This document shows, in pieces, positions 14,739 through 22,515 of a stretch of DNA of 64,000 nucleotides. The stretch spans positions 62,001 through 126,000 of the forward strand of contig CAVYDJ010000001.1 in assembly GCA_963767285.1 (NCBI GenBank). The letters are read 5' to 3'. The number at the start of each line of letters is the position of its first letter. Within the stretch, counting starts at the first letter, position 1. The notes below the pieces were generated by a model. That model was given only the letters and a program-made list of their open reading frames with translations. It was not told the DNA's origin and ran no database searches. A program made the position numbers and the translations under genes. This DNA comes from WHSW01 sp963767285 (GTDB lineage: Bacteria; Actinomycetota; Thermoleophilia; Solirubrobacterales; 70-9).

Positions 14739-15466
14739 CGCTCGTCGCGTCGGTCGCCCTGCCGGCGGCCGCGGGCGCGTCGGTGCTCTACGTCGGTGAC
14801 AGCCTCGGGGTCGGCACTGCGCCCTACCTCCGCTCGCAGCTCGGCGGCGCCGGCCTGGAGGCGGACGCCGAGATCGGGCGGCCGAGCGGTGTCGGGGTCG
14901 ACGTCCTCGGCTCGCTGATCGCCGCCGAGCACGACGTCGTCGTCTTCGACCTCGGCACCAACGACGACCCGGCGGCGCCGGACCAGCTCGCCTCCGACCT
15001 CGCCGCGGCGCGGGAGATCGCCGGCGACCGCTGCCTGGTGGTCGCGACCCTGAACCGCCCACCGCTGAACGGCGTTTCGGTCGACGGCCTCAATCGCGCC
15101 GTGACCTCGTTCGCGGCCCGCGATCCGAACGTCTCGGTGGTCGACTGGCACGCGGCGGCGGCCGCCGATCCGGAGCTGCTGATCGACGGCATCCACACGG
15201 ATGCCGAGGGCTACGCGCTGCGCGCCGGCCTGTTCGCGGACGCGATCTCGTCCTGCGGCAGCTTCGGCGGCGCCTCCGGATCGCCGCCACCCGAGCTCGA
15301 GTCCGAGAGCGGCGGCCTGCCCCCGGCGGCGTCGGCGGGCCGCAACACCGGACCCGGGGCACAGCGCCCCGACGGCGCTCCGCGGCGGCCGAACGCCGAG
15401 ACGGAGGTCCTGGTGGTCGCGACCGAGGTCGCGCGCGCGATCGCGACCGGCGCGGACTTCGGCTGA
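14714..15466 (+). CDS. secreted SGNH/GDSL-family hydrolase
   Basis: 250 residues with a Sec signal peptide (LLLALALVASVALPAAAGA). Block I GDSLGVG (nucleophile Ser), FDLGTNDDP (block III, Asn) and DGIHTDAEGY (block V, Asp-x-x-His) give a full SGNH triad. From ~residue 185 the chain is Pro/Gly/Ser-rich, probably a wall-spanning or disordered tail. The family hydrolyses esters on lipids, polysaccharides or acetylated wall polymers; the substrate is not predictable. It overlaps tatC by 25 bp, so it is the last gene of the ferritin/Tat operon. Confidence 0.88.
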   Translation: MVRLLLALALVASVALPAAAGASVLYVGDSLGVGTAPYLRSQLGGAGLEADAEIGRPSGVGVDVLGSLIAAEHDVVVFDLGTNDDPAAPDQLASDLAAAREIAGDRCLVVATLNRPPLNGVSVDGLNRAVTSFAARDPNVSVVDWHAAAAADPELLIDGIHTDAEGYALRAGLFADAISSCGSFGGASGSPPPELESESGGLPPAASAGRNTGPGAQRPDGAPRRPNAETEVLVVATEVARAIATGADFG

Positions 15467-15485
15467 GCGGCTGCCCAGCCCGCGC

Positions 15486-17714
15486 CTACTTGCCCTTCGC
15501 GACCGCCTTCGCCTTCTCGGTCGTCGGTTCGGCGACCTCGGCCGAGGTGAGCTGAACCTTCAGCTTCAGCTTGGTGTGTTCGCGGAAGTGCTTCTTGCCC
15601 TTGCCCGTGAGCTTGAGCTTCAGCGTCTTCGACTTGCCGCCCGCGACCGACTTCAGCTTGCCCTTGGCGACCTTGACGGCCTTCTTGCCCTTGGCGTTGC
15701 CGGTCGCGACGGCCGTGATGTCGTTGCAGGCGGCGAACTGCTTCGGGCAGGAGAGCTTGCCGACCAGGTTCGAGCCCTTGACCTCGAGCTTGCTCTTCGC
15801 GAGCCCGGGATGCGGGTTGGGCAGCGCCGCGAAGTCCGCGGCGAGCTGGTAGCCGGTGGGCAGGACCTTCTCGGCCGGGGCCGCGACCAGCCCGCTGAGC
15901 GAGCCCGGATCCTCGAGCACCGGTAGCCGCAGCTGGAGGTTCTTCACCGTGACCGGCTGCTGGTTGTTGGAGATCCGTCCGTACCCGCCGATGAAACCGG
16001 GGTTGGAGTCGTCTGGCAGCAGCTCGAGCTTCGGGATGTGACCCTCGGCGAACAGCCAGCCGTTGGGATGCATCTGGAAGACCTGCTCGGTCGGCCCTCC
16101 TGTGGCCGGCCGCCACAGCCCGCGGGCCACGAGCGTCTCCTGGCCGTCGGGGCCGATGTCGAGCAGCCGCGCGGCCACCTGTGACGTGTCGCCCGGCAGG
16201 GTGAAGTCGGCGATCACAGTCGGCGAACCCATCAGCGTGTAGCCGCCCTCCGGCGCCGGGTCGAGCCTGTAGGTGGCGGTTCCCGGCTGGTCGGCGCCGT
16301 CGGCGGTTGCGCATGCCCCCGCGCCCCCGACCGGGTTGAACGCCGCGGCGACCGTGTCGCTGCCGGCGGTCGGCTCGATCGTCTTCGCGCCCGACGAGTC
16401 GAGACGGACCTCGCCGGGTGCCATGGTCGCCCAGTTCGACGACGTATGGGGGCCGCCGGACGGCGCGGTGCTCGGGCAGGTCTGCGTGTACGTCGTGACG
16501 CCCTCGGGCGGCTGCGAGCCCACGCCCTTGAGGTAGAAGTCCATCCAGGTGTTCTCAGCGGCCGTCAGCGCGTCGGTGACGTCGGCCTTGTTCTGGCCGC
16601 GCATATGGCCGAAGTCGCCGTCGAAGATCGCGATGTGCGCGTCCGGGTACTGCTCCCTGGTCCGGTTGTAGAAGCGCGTCGTCTCGTCAGCCGGGAACAG
16701 GTCGTCCGTGAACCCGCTCGACATCAGCATCGGCGACGGCGGGATCGAGTGGTCGATGTAGTAGGACGAGTGGTGCTGGGTGAGCTCGTCGACGACCGCC
16801 TTCGCGCTCGCGCCGTACGGCTCGCCGGCTTCGATCTGGTTCCGCCAGCCGGTCACGTCCGCGGTCGGATCGCTGCCCTCGGGCGCATAGAAGCCCGGCG
16901 CCGCGAGGCCGGAGACGTAGAGCCCCCCGACGAACGACTGCTTCTCGACGCCGATGCGACGGTCTCCGTTCGGGCCGAGGTACGGGGCGTCGGCCACGTA
17001 GTCGAGCGTGGAGCCGTTGGGCTGCAAGGAGTAGGCGAGGTCGGTCCACGGGATGTTCGGGGCCGCCGCCGCGATCTCCATCGGCTTGCCCAGCGGGCTC
17101 GTCCACGGAACGAGGGCGTAGTTCTGCATCACCACGCGGTTGCGCAGCGCGCCGAGCGCCATCGACATCCCGCCGCCGTACGACCCGCCGATCGCGCCGA
17201 CCTTGGTCGGCTGAGCCAGGCTCTCGTCGGCGAGCCGGCCGGCGAACTCCTGCGCGTCGCGAACCTCGAAGCGATTGTCGATCAGGCGCACGTAGCCGGC
17301 GTCGCACGCTGCTCCTGCCGCCGCCTTCGAGGCCGCCGAACCGCACGATTCGCGGAATCCGCGGTTCGTCATGGAAAAGGTCGCATAGCCGCGGTCGAGC
17401 CACCTCTGCATCGCCGAGAGGCCGAGCTTGCCGCCGCCGTAGCCGTGGAACATCATCATCAGCGGATACGGCCCCGAGCCGAACCGTGCCTCGTCCGGAA
17501 CGCCGACGTTGACGTCGATCGGCACGCCGTCGAAGGCCGGGATCGTGGTTCGCGCGGGCGCGGTCGAGCCGCAGAAGGAGGCGCCGTCGGGCTGCAGCGC
17601 GCAGGGGACAGTGCCGCCGAACACGCTGGCCGGTGGCGCCGCTTGGGCCGCCTGTGGAGCGGCAAACGCCCCGATTACGACGCCCAGCGCCACCAGCTTC
17701 CTGCCCTTGCTCAT
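15486..17714 (-). CDS. secreted CocE/X-Pro dipeptidyl-peptidase-type alpha/beta hydrolase
   Basis: 742 residues with a signal peptide (MSKGRKLVALGVVIGAFAAP, AQA-A cleavage). The alpha/beta-hydrolase core has the oxyanion segment MFHGYGGGK and nucleophile elbow GAIGGSYGGG, with a later DGDFGHMRG segment likely bearing the catalytic His. The middle C-terminal part (residues ~440-620) fits the jelly-roll non-catalytic domain of CocE/PepX proteins. The last ~110 residues are a Lys-rich beta module (KLSCPKQFAACND, KTLKLKLTGKGKKHF) similar in style to the tails of the proteins ending at 37425 and 50265. Probably a secreted ester/amide hydrolase; the substrate is unknown. Confidence 0.9.
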   Translation of the reverse strand: MSKGRKLVALGVVIGAFAAPQAAQAAPPASVFGGTVPCALQPDGASFCGSTAPARTTIPAFDGVPIDVNVGVPDEARFGSGPYPLMMMFHGYGGGKLGLSAMQRWLDRGYATFSMTNRGFRESCGSAASKAAAGAACDAGYVRLIDNRFEVRDAQEFAGRLADESLAQPTKVGAIGGSYGGGMSMALGALRNRVVMQNYALVPWTSPLGKPMEIAAAAPNIPWTDLAYSLQPNGSTLDYVADAPYLGPNGDRRIGVEKQSFVGGLYVSGLAAPGFYAPEGSDPTADVTGWRNQIEAGEPYGASAKAVVDELTQHHSSYYIDHSIPPSPMLMSSGFTDDLFPADETTRFYNRTREQYPDAHIAIFDGDFGHMRGQNKADVTDALTAAENTWMDFYLKGVGSQPPEGVTTYTQTCPSTAPSGGPHTSSNWATMAPGEVRLDSSGAKTIEPTAGSDTVAAAFNPVGGAGACATADGADQPGTATYRLDPAPEGGYTLMGSPTVIADFTLPGDTSQVAARLLDIGPDGQETLVARGLWRPATGGPTEQVFQMHPNGWLFAEGHIPKLELLPDDSNPGFIGGYGRISNNQQPVTVKNLQLRLPVLEDPGSLSGLVAAPAEKVLPTGYQLAADFAALPNPHPGLAKSKLEVKGSNLVGKLSCPKQFAACNDITAVATGNAKGKKAVKVAKGKLKSVAGGKSKTLKLKLTGKGKKHFREHTKLKLKVQLTSAEVAEPTTEKAKAVAKGK

Positions 17715-17890
17715 CTCTCTCCTCTGATCGCGGCTCTCTCGCGGCCGAGGATATCGGCCACCTGGGTGTGAACACGGCCACCCCCCGGGGGTTGCGGGTC
17801 CGGCCCTGGGGCCTCTGGGCGCGGGGCCGATTCCGGGCGAATCTCTTTGTAGCGGTCAAGAACGGCCGCGACGAACCACAAGGAGACACC

Positions 17891-18484
17891 ATGAAGACCA
17901 AGACCCTCAGAGCCGCAATCGCCACCGCGCTGGTCGCGCTGGCCGCGGTCCCGGCCTCCAGCCTCGGGGCGACCAAGTTCGGCGCCGAGCTGACGCCGGA
18001 CACCCAGCCCTCGAACTCGTCGACCGAAGGCGCTCCGTGCGAGCTCAACGACGACAGCCTCTGCACGCGCGTCTCGATGGAGGCCTACGGGCGTCCGGAC
18101 GGCGGCGAGGTTGCGCCGAAGGACGGCACGATCAAGAAGATCAGCGTGATCAGCCAGGGCCCGGACACCTTCCGGTTCGAGCTCGCCGAGGCGAAGCCCT
18201 CGACCGAGCAGGCCAAGGTCGTCTACCGCTCGAAGAAGCTGCGCACGCTCGGCCAGGCCGACCCGAACGCCGACTCGTACACGATCGAGACGTTCAAGGT
18301 CAACGCCCCGGTCGAGAAGGGCCAGTACCTGGCCACGGAGTCCCGGACCTCCTCGATGCTGCGCTGCTCGTCGGGTGGGCCCAACCAGCTCCTCTTCCAG
18401 CCGGCGCTGCCGCTTTCAGGACCGTTCGAGACCGCGACCGCCACCGACGGCTGCTGGCTCTTGCTCGAAGCCAAGATCAAGTAG
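17891..18484 (+). CDS. secreted protein of unknown function
   Basis: 197 residues from ATG 17891 with AAGGAG 8 nt upstream. Signal peptide at residues 1-27 (TLRAAIATALVALAAVPASS). Four mature Cys (APCELNDDSLC, MLRCSSGG, TDGCWLLL) suggest two disulfides. A central beta-rich pattern (TIKKISVISQGPDTFRFEL) resembles a sandwich fold. I recognise no family. The 176-bp upstream region shared with the divergent CocE gene contains a C6G5 run (CCCCCCGGGGG) but no obvious operator. Confidence 0.75.
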   Translation: MKTKTLRAAIATALVALAAVPASSLGATKFGAELTPDTQPSNSSTEGAPCELNDDSLCTRVSMEAYGRPDGGEVAPKDGTIKKISVISQGPDTFRFELAEAKPSTEQAKVVYRSKKLRTLGQADPNADSYTIETFKVNAPVEKGQYLATESRTSSMLRCSSGGPNQLLFQPALPLSGPFETATATDGCWLLLEAKIK

Positions 18485-18515
18485 TCGCCACGATCCGCAC
18501 TCTCGTGACGTGAGC

Positions 18516-18547
18516 ACGGCGGGGCCCTCCGGGGCCCCGCCGTCGTT
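18516..18547 (+). terminator. intrinsic-type terminator
   Basis: Perfect 12-bp stem ACGGCGGGGCCC / GGGCCCCGCCGT with loop TCCG, followed by CGTT, 31 nt after the stop at 18484. Confidence 0.75.
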
Positions 18548-18565
18548 CTGCGATTAGATGGACGC

Positions 18566-19309
18566 GTGGCGACGGACGACACCGACGAGCTCTATGCGCT
18601 CCCCCTCGACGAGTTCACCGCCGCTCGCAACGCGGCCGCGAAGCGGCTGAAGGACGCCGGCGACGCCGAGGCCGCGAAGCAGGTCAAGGCGCTGGGCAAG
18701 CCGAGCCGCGCCGCGTGGGCGATCAACCAAGCGGTCCGGGCCGAGCCGGGCGCGGTGCAGGAGCTCATCGCCGCCGGGGAGCGTCTTGCTCGCGCCCAGG
18801 ACAAGGCGCTCGCCGGAAAGCGCGGGGGAGGAGCCGACCTGCGGGCCGCGATCGCGGCCCAGGGCGAGGCGGTCGAGCGCTTGACCGATGCCGCCGGGCG
18901 TGAGCTCGGCGCTACCGGCGGGCCGCAGCTGGACCGGGTGCGCGAGACCCTGCGCGGGGTGGCCGGCGACGATGAGCTCCGCGCAAAGGTTCAGGCCGGC
19001 ACCGTGACCCGCGACCACGAGGCCGCGGGCTTCGGTGGGGTGGTACCGGAGGCGGTGGCGAAACCGCGCGGGCGGAAAGCGGCGAAGGGTGGCCGGGGCG
19101 AGCAGGCGAAGCGCCGTCGACAGGCCGAAACAGCAATGAAGAAGGCGCGCTACTCGCTGGAGCTGGCGAGAAAGCGCGTCGGGGAGGCCGAACGCCGGCG
19201 CGACCGCGCGGAGACAGCTCTCGCCGAGGCCGAGGAGGCGGTCGAGACCGCAGTACAGGAGCGCCGCGAGAGCGAGGCCAACCTCAAGCGCGCCGAGGCC
19301 GACCTCTAG
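18566..19309 (+). CDS. Ala/Glu/Arg-rich coiled-coil protein of unknown function
   Basis: 247 residues from GTG 18566. An N-terminal helical domain (ELYALPLDEFTAARNAAAKR, then GKPSRAAWAINQAVR) resembles a conserved actinobacterial N-terminal region of unknown function. Residues ~150-247 are a long charged coiled coil (KKARYSLELARKRVGEAERR). No signal peptide or membrane segment. Codon positions are clean, supporting a real gene on this strand, although the frame of the opposite-strand hydrolase also stays open across it. Its TAG sits in a CTAG that would also serve the opposite gene. Confidence 0.75.
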   Translation: MATDDTDELYALPLDEFTAARNAAAKRLKDAGDAEAAKQVKALGKPSRAAWAINQAVRAEPGAVQELIAAGERLARAQDKALAGKRGGGADLRAAIAAQGEAVERLTDAAGRELGATGGPQLDRVRETLRGVAGDDELRAKVQAGTVTRDHEAAGFGGVVPEAVAKPRGRKAAKGGRGEQAKRRRQAETAMKKARYSLELARKRVGEAERRRDRAETALAEAEEAVETAVQERRESEANLKRAEADL

Positions 19310-20068
19310 CCCGCGCTTGACCTGCGAGCCGCCGACGATCGCGTCGGAACCGTCCTCGAGCCGGACCCAGGCTTTGTTGCCGCCGTCGTAGTCAGGCGCC
19401 CAGAGGACCAGGGTGGCGTCCTCGCGCTCCTCGGCGTCGGCCGGCCCGATCGTGCACGGCTCCGAGCCCTCCTCGTCGAGGCCGCGCCAGATCCGGATGA
19501 ACGGGTTCGACTCCCACTCCTCGCCGATCGTCGTCGGCTCGCGGTGGCCGGGATGAACCCGGGTCTCGGGCGCGAGCTTCATCAGCCGTTCCATCACCGA
19601 GTGCTTCAGGTCCTCGAACCCGGTCGCCCCCGGCGCCCGTGTGCCGCCGACCGTGCCCTTGAAGAGCACGTCGGCGGTCAGCACGTCGGTGTCGTTGAAT
19701 GCCAGCGCGCAGTGATCGGCACAGTGGCCGGGCGTGTGCATGGCCTCGATCCGCAGCCGGCCGCTCTCGATCACGGAGCCGTCGGTGAACGTCTCGTCGA
19801 CCTTCTCGTCGATCAGCTCGTCGGTGAGCTCGTGGGCGAAGATCGGCGCGCCGAAGCGGTCGGCCAGCGCCCGCGCCCCGACCACGTGGTCGTAGTGGTG
19901 GTGGGTGAGCAGCAGGTGGGTGACCTCGATGCCCTCACGCTCGGCGAGCTCGGCGAGCGGGTCGGTGACCGTGTTCGAGTCCACCAGCACGCCCTTCCCG
20001 CCGGGCTCGTCGAAGACGAGGTAGGCGTTGGAGAGCCAGTCGGACTGTTCGACGCGGGTGAGCAGCAA
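19306..20068 (-). CDS. metallo-beta-lactamase-fold hydrolase (stop displaced by probable 1-bp indel)
   Basis: About 253 residues to the expected end. Zn-binding motif THHHYDHVVG (HxHxDH), then HTPGHCADH and HPGHREPTTIG complete the MBL metal site; the fold type is glyoxalase II/thioesterase-like. It lies 15 bp downstream of a class III alcohol dehydrogenase on the same strand; an equivalent ADH/MBL neighbour pair exists in mycobacteria (mscR-Rv2260), where the hydrolase is thought to act in thiol-dependent formaldehyde oxidation. Oddity: after SQVKRG the current frame runs on, antisense through the whole gene at 18566-19309, to 18554. Removing one G in the run at 19310-19312 puts a TAG at 19308-19306 in frame. 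Confidence 0.85.
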
Positions 20069-20083
20069 GTCGTCCTCCGTTGA

Positions 20084-21190
20084 TTAGTTGAACTCGATCA
20101 CGCTGCGGATCCCGTCCTGGGCCTCCATCAGCTCGAAGCCGCGGTTGACGTCGTCAAGCGTGATCCGGTGTGAGATGAACGGGTCGACGTCGATGTCCCC
20201 GGCCAGGTAGCGATCGACCAGCTGCGGCACGCCCTCGCGTCCCTTGACGCCGCCGAACGACGAGCCGGCGACCCGGCGGCCCGTGATCAGGAAGCGTGGG
20301 ATCACGTCGAGCGTCTCGCCCTTGCCGGCGACGCCGGCGACCGTCGCCAGGCCCCAGCCCATGCGCGCGGACTCGACCGCCTGGCGCATCACCGCGACGT
20401 TGCCCGTCGCCTCGAAGGTGTAGTCGGCACCGAACCCGTCGGTCTCTTCCAGGATCCGCTCGACGGTGTCCTCGCCGCCGATCATCGTCTCGGTCGCACC
20501 CTGCCCCGTAGCGAGCTCGAGCCGGTCCTCGCTCAGATCGACGCAGATGATCCGCTCCGCGCCCTGCAGGCGGCAGCCGGCCACGGCGCCGAGCCCGACC
20601 ATCCCGGCGCCGAACACGACGCAGGTCGAGCCCTCGCGCACCTTCGCGGTGTTGATCGCCGCGCCCAGCCCGGTCGACAGCCCGCACGCGAACAGGCAGG
20701 CGCGGTCGAGCGGCGCGTCGGCGCTCACCTTGGCGAGCGCGATCTCCGGCATCACCGTGTACTCCGCGAAGGTCGACGTGCCCATGAAGTGGCGGATGTC
20801 CTCGCCGTCGCGCTTCAGGCGGGTCGTCCCGTCGGGCAGATAGCCCTTGTTCTGCTGCTCGCGGATCGCCATGCAGAGGTTGGTCCGCTCGTCGCGGCAG
20901 TGGACGCACTCGCCGCACTGGGGGCTGAACAGCGTGACGACGTGGTCCCCGACCGCGAGGTCCTTGACGCCCGGGCCGACCGCCTCGACGACCCCGGCGC
21001 CTTCGTGCCCGAGCACGGTCGGCGCATAGCCGGACGGGTCGACGCCGGAGGCGGTGTAGAGGTCGGTGTGGCAGACGCCGCAGGCGACCAGCCGGACCAG
21101 CGCCTCGCCCTCGGCCGGGTCGGTGAGCTCGACCTCCTGCACGACCAGCGGCTCCCCGAACTCCTCCAGCACCGCCGCGCGCATCTTCAT
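20084..21190 (-). CDS. class III zinc alcohol dehydrogenase (thiol-dependent formaldehyde dehydrogenase type)
   Basis: 368 residues from ATG 21190, chosen because GGGAGGA lies 7 nt upstream and MKMRAAVLEEFG aligns with family N-termini; the frame is open further upstream. Catalytic-zinc residues GVCHTDLY and GHEGAG, structural-zinc Cys in CGECVHCRDERTNLC, and the class-III-specific HFMGTSTFAEYTV are present, with Rossmann VVFGAGMVGLG. Class III enzymes oxidise S-hydroxymethyl adducts of low-molecular-weight thiols; in actinobacteria the thiol is usually mycothiol. The adjacent MBL hydrolase fits as the partner that cleaves the S-formyl-thiol. Cytoplasmic detoxification of formaldehyde is therefore the likely role. 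Confidence 0.92.
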   Translation of the reverse strand: MKMRAAVLEEFGEPLVVQEVELTDPAEGEALVRLVACGVCHTDLYTASGVDPSGYAPTVLGHEGAGVVEAVGPGVKDLAVGDHVVTLFSPQCGECVHCRDERTNLCMAIREQQNKGYLPDGTTRLKRDGEDIRHFMGTSTFAEYTVMPEIALAKVSADAPLDRACLFACGLSTGLGAAINTAKVREGSTCVVFGAGMVGLGAVAGCRLQGAERIICVDLSEDRLELATGQGATETMIGGEDTVERILEETDGFGADYTFEATGNVAVMRQAVESARMGWGLATVAGVAGKGETLDVIPRFLITGRRVAGSSFGGVKGREGVPQLVDRYLAGDIDVDPFISHRITLDDVNRGFELMEAQDGIRSVIEFN

Positions 21191-21304
21191 CGCAATTCCT
21201 CCCGCGTCGCCTGCCGCTCGATCGTATGGGCTTGCGCTACGACGCGTTCGCTGGGGATTTGGGAACTGCGTCGCGGTCGAGCCAGCGCGGCTCATCAATT
21301 GGCA

Positions 21305-21318
21305 CGAACATATGTTCC
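21305..21318. promoter_or_regulatory. candidate LexA/SOS box
   Basis: CGAACATATGTTCC: perfect palindromic GAAC-ATAT-GTTC matching the Gram-positive/actinobacterial SOS box (CGAAC-N4-GTTCG) except the last base. It lies 115 bp upstream of the ADH start and 51 bp upstream of tRNA-Val, with no classical DNA-repair gene next to it. Confidence 0.5.
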
Positions 21319-21368
21319 CATCGGTTGCGGACGTTGACGCGCACTCCTGGAGCGTCAGAATTCATCGT

Positions 21369-21440
21369 GGGCGGTTAGCTCAGTGGGAGAGCGACGCGTT
21401 TACACCGCGTAGGCCGTCGGTTCGAATCCGACACCGCCCA
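21369..21440 (+). tRNA. tRNA-Val (UAC)
   Basis: 72 nt with acceptor GGGCGGT/ACCGCCC, D-arm GCTC..GAGC, anticodon arm ACGCG-TTTACAC-CGCGT giving anticodon TAC, and T-arm GTCGG-TTCGAAT-CCGAC. Discriminator A; CCA not encoded. It is 38 bp upstream of the DUF4235 gene. Confidence 0.97.
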
Positions 21441-21478
21441 TCCGATTGGCACTGGCCTCCACGGGTACGCTGCCATCG

Positions 21479-21760
21479 ATGGCCAAGCTCCTCTTCATCC
21501 CGGTCAGCATCCTTGCCGGCCTGATCGCCGGACTGATCGGCCGCAAGGCCTTCGAGGGGATCTGGGGGCTGATCGACGACGAGGAGCCGCCGGACGCGGA
21601 GCATCAGGAGACGTCCGTGCCAAAGCTGGCGACCTCGCTCGCGGTCCAGGGGGCGGCATTCGCGGTCACCCGCGGGCTCACCGACCACTTCGCCCGCCGG
21701 AGCTTCTATCGGGCGACGGGCTCCTGGCCGGGCGAGGAGCGTCCGGAACCCACCGACTGA
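21479..21760 (+). CDS. DUF4235 membrane protein
   Basis: 93 residues from ATG 21479 (MAKLLFIPVSILAGLIAGLI). Contains the DUF4235 landmarks: an N-terminal membrane helix, IWGLIDDEEPPDAEH, a second hydrophobic helix (TSLAVQGAAFAVTRGL) and GSWPGE at the C-terminus. The family is a small actinobacterial membrane protein of unknown function. The end overlaps the convergent hydrolase gene by 55 bp. Confidence 0.9.
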   Translation: MAKLLFIPVSILAGLIAGLIGRKAFEGIWGLIDDEEPPDAEHQETSVPKLATSLAVQGAAFAVTRGLTDHFARRSFYRATGSWPGEERPEPTD

Positions 21761-22515
21761 GCGCTTGCCTCGAGCAGGAGCTCGGCGATCCGCGGCGGGT
21801 CGTCCCAGGTGGGGGTGTGGCCGAGACCTTCGAGCTCGACGTAGCGGGCCCCGGGCGGCGTCCGCTCGCGGCGCGGCCGCCCGACGAGCGCGTCCTCGGT
21901 ACCCCAGGCGATCGTCGTCGGCACCGTGACCAACTCCGGGTCCTCGAACACATGCGAGCGCATCTCGTCGTTGGCTGCCTCGTAGCCGGGGGCGTTGAGC
22001 CAGTCGTAGATCACGGCCTTTCCTTCCGCGGTGGTCAGCCGCTCCGGCCGCGCCACCGTCGTCCGCAGGAACCGCGAGCGCAGCCCCTTCGACGCGAGGA
22101 AGAGCGGAAGCAGCGGGCGCAAGCGCAGCGCCCAGCCGTGCGAGTCGACGCGCCGCGGGCCCAGCGGCCGCCGCCACAGGCCCGCGGGCGAGATGCCGCA
22201 GACCGACGCCGCCGTCCCGTCCTTGGCGAGCTCGAGCGCCGCCCAGGCGCCGAGCGAGTTGCCGGCCAGGTGCGGGCACCGCAGGCCGAGCTCCGCGCAG
22301 AGCTCGCCGACCGCGGCACCGAGGTTGGCCGCGCTCGGCGCGACGCCGTCGGCAAGCGGCGGCGACTCGCCAAACCCCGGCAGGTCGACGGCGATCACGT
22401 CGCGCTCCGCGGCAACGCGGTCGATCACGGGATCCCAGATCCGCCTCGACCCCCCGAGGCCGTGGATCAGGACGAGAGGCTCGCCGCTGCCGGTTCGTGA
22501 GTGAGCGATCGCCAT
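21706..22515 (-). CDS. alpha/beta-fold hydrolase
   Basis: 269 residues. LIHGLGGSRRIWDPV (oxyanion HG), nucleophile elbow LAGNSLGAW, a late Asp region (IAWGTEDALVG) and the catalytic His in LEGLGHTPTWDDP make a complete Ser-Asp-His triad. No signal peptide. It is the last gene of a minus-strand operon with the cyclopropane-synthase-like gene (49-bp overlap), so it may act on an acyl or lipid ester made by that pathway; this is inferred from context. Confidence 0.9.
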   Translation of the reverse strand: MAIAHSRTGSGEPLVLIHGLGGSRRIWDPVIDRVAAERDVIAVDLPGFGESPPLADGVAPSAANLGAAVGELCAELGLRCPHLAGNSLGAWAALELAKDGTAASVCGISPAGLWRRPLGPRRVDSHGWALRLRPLLPLFLASKGLRSRFLRTTVARPERLTTAEGKAVIYDWLNAPGYEAANDEMRSHVFEDPELVTVPTTIAWGTEDALVGRPRRERTPPGARYVELEGLGHTPTWDDPPRIAELLLEASAQSVGSGRSSPGQEPVAR

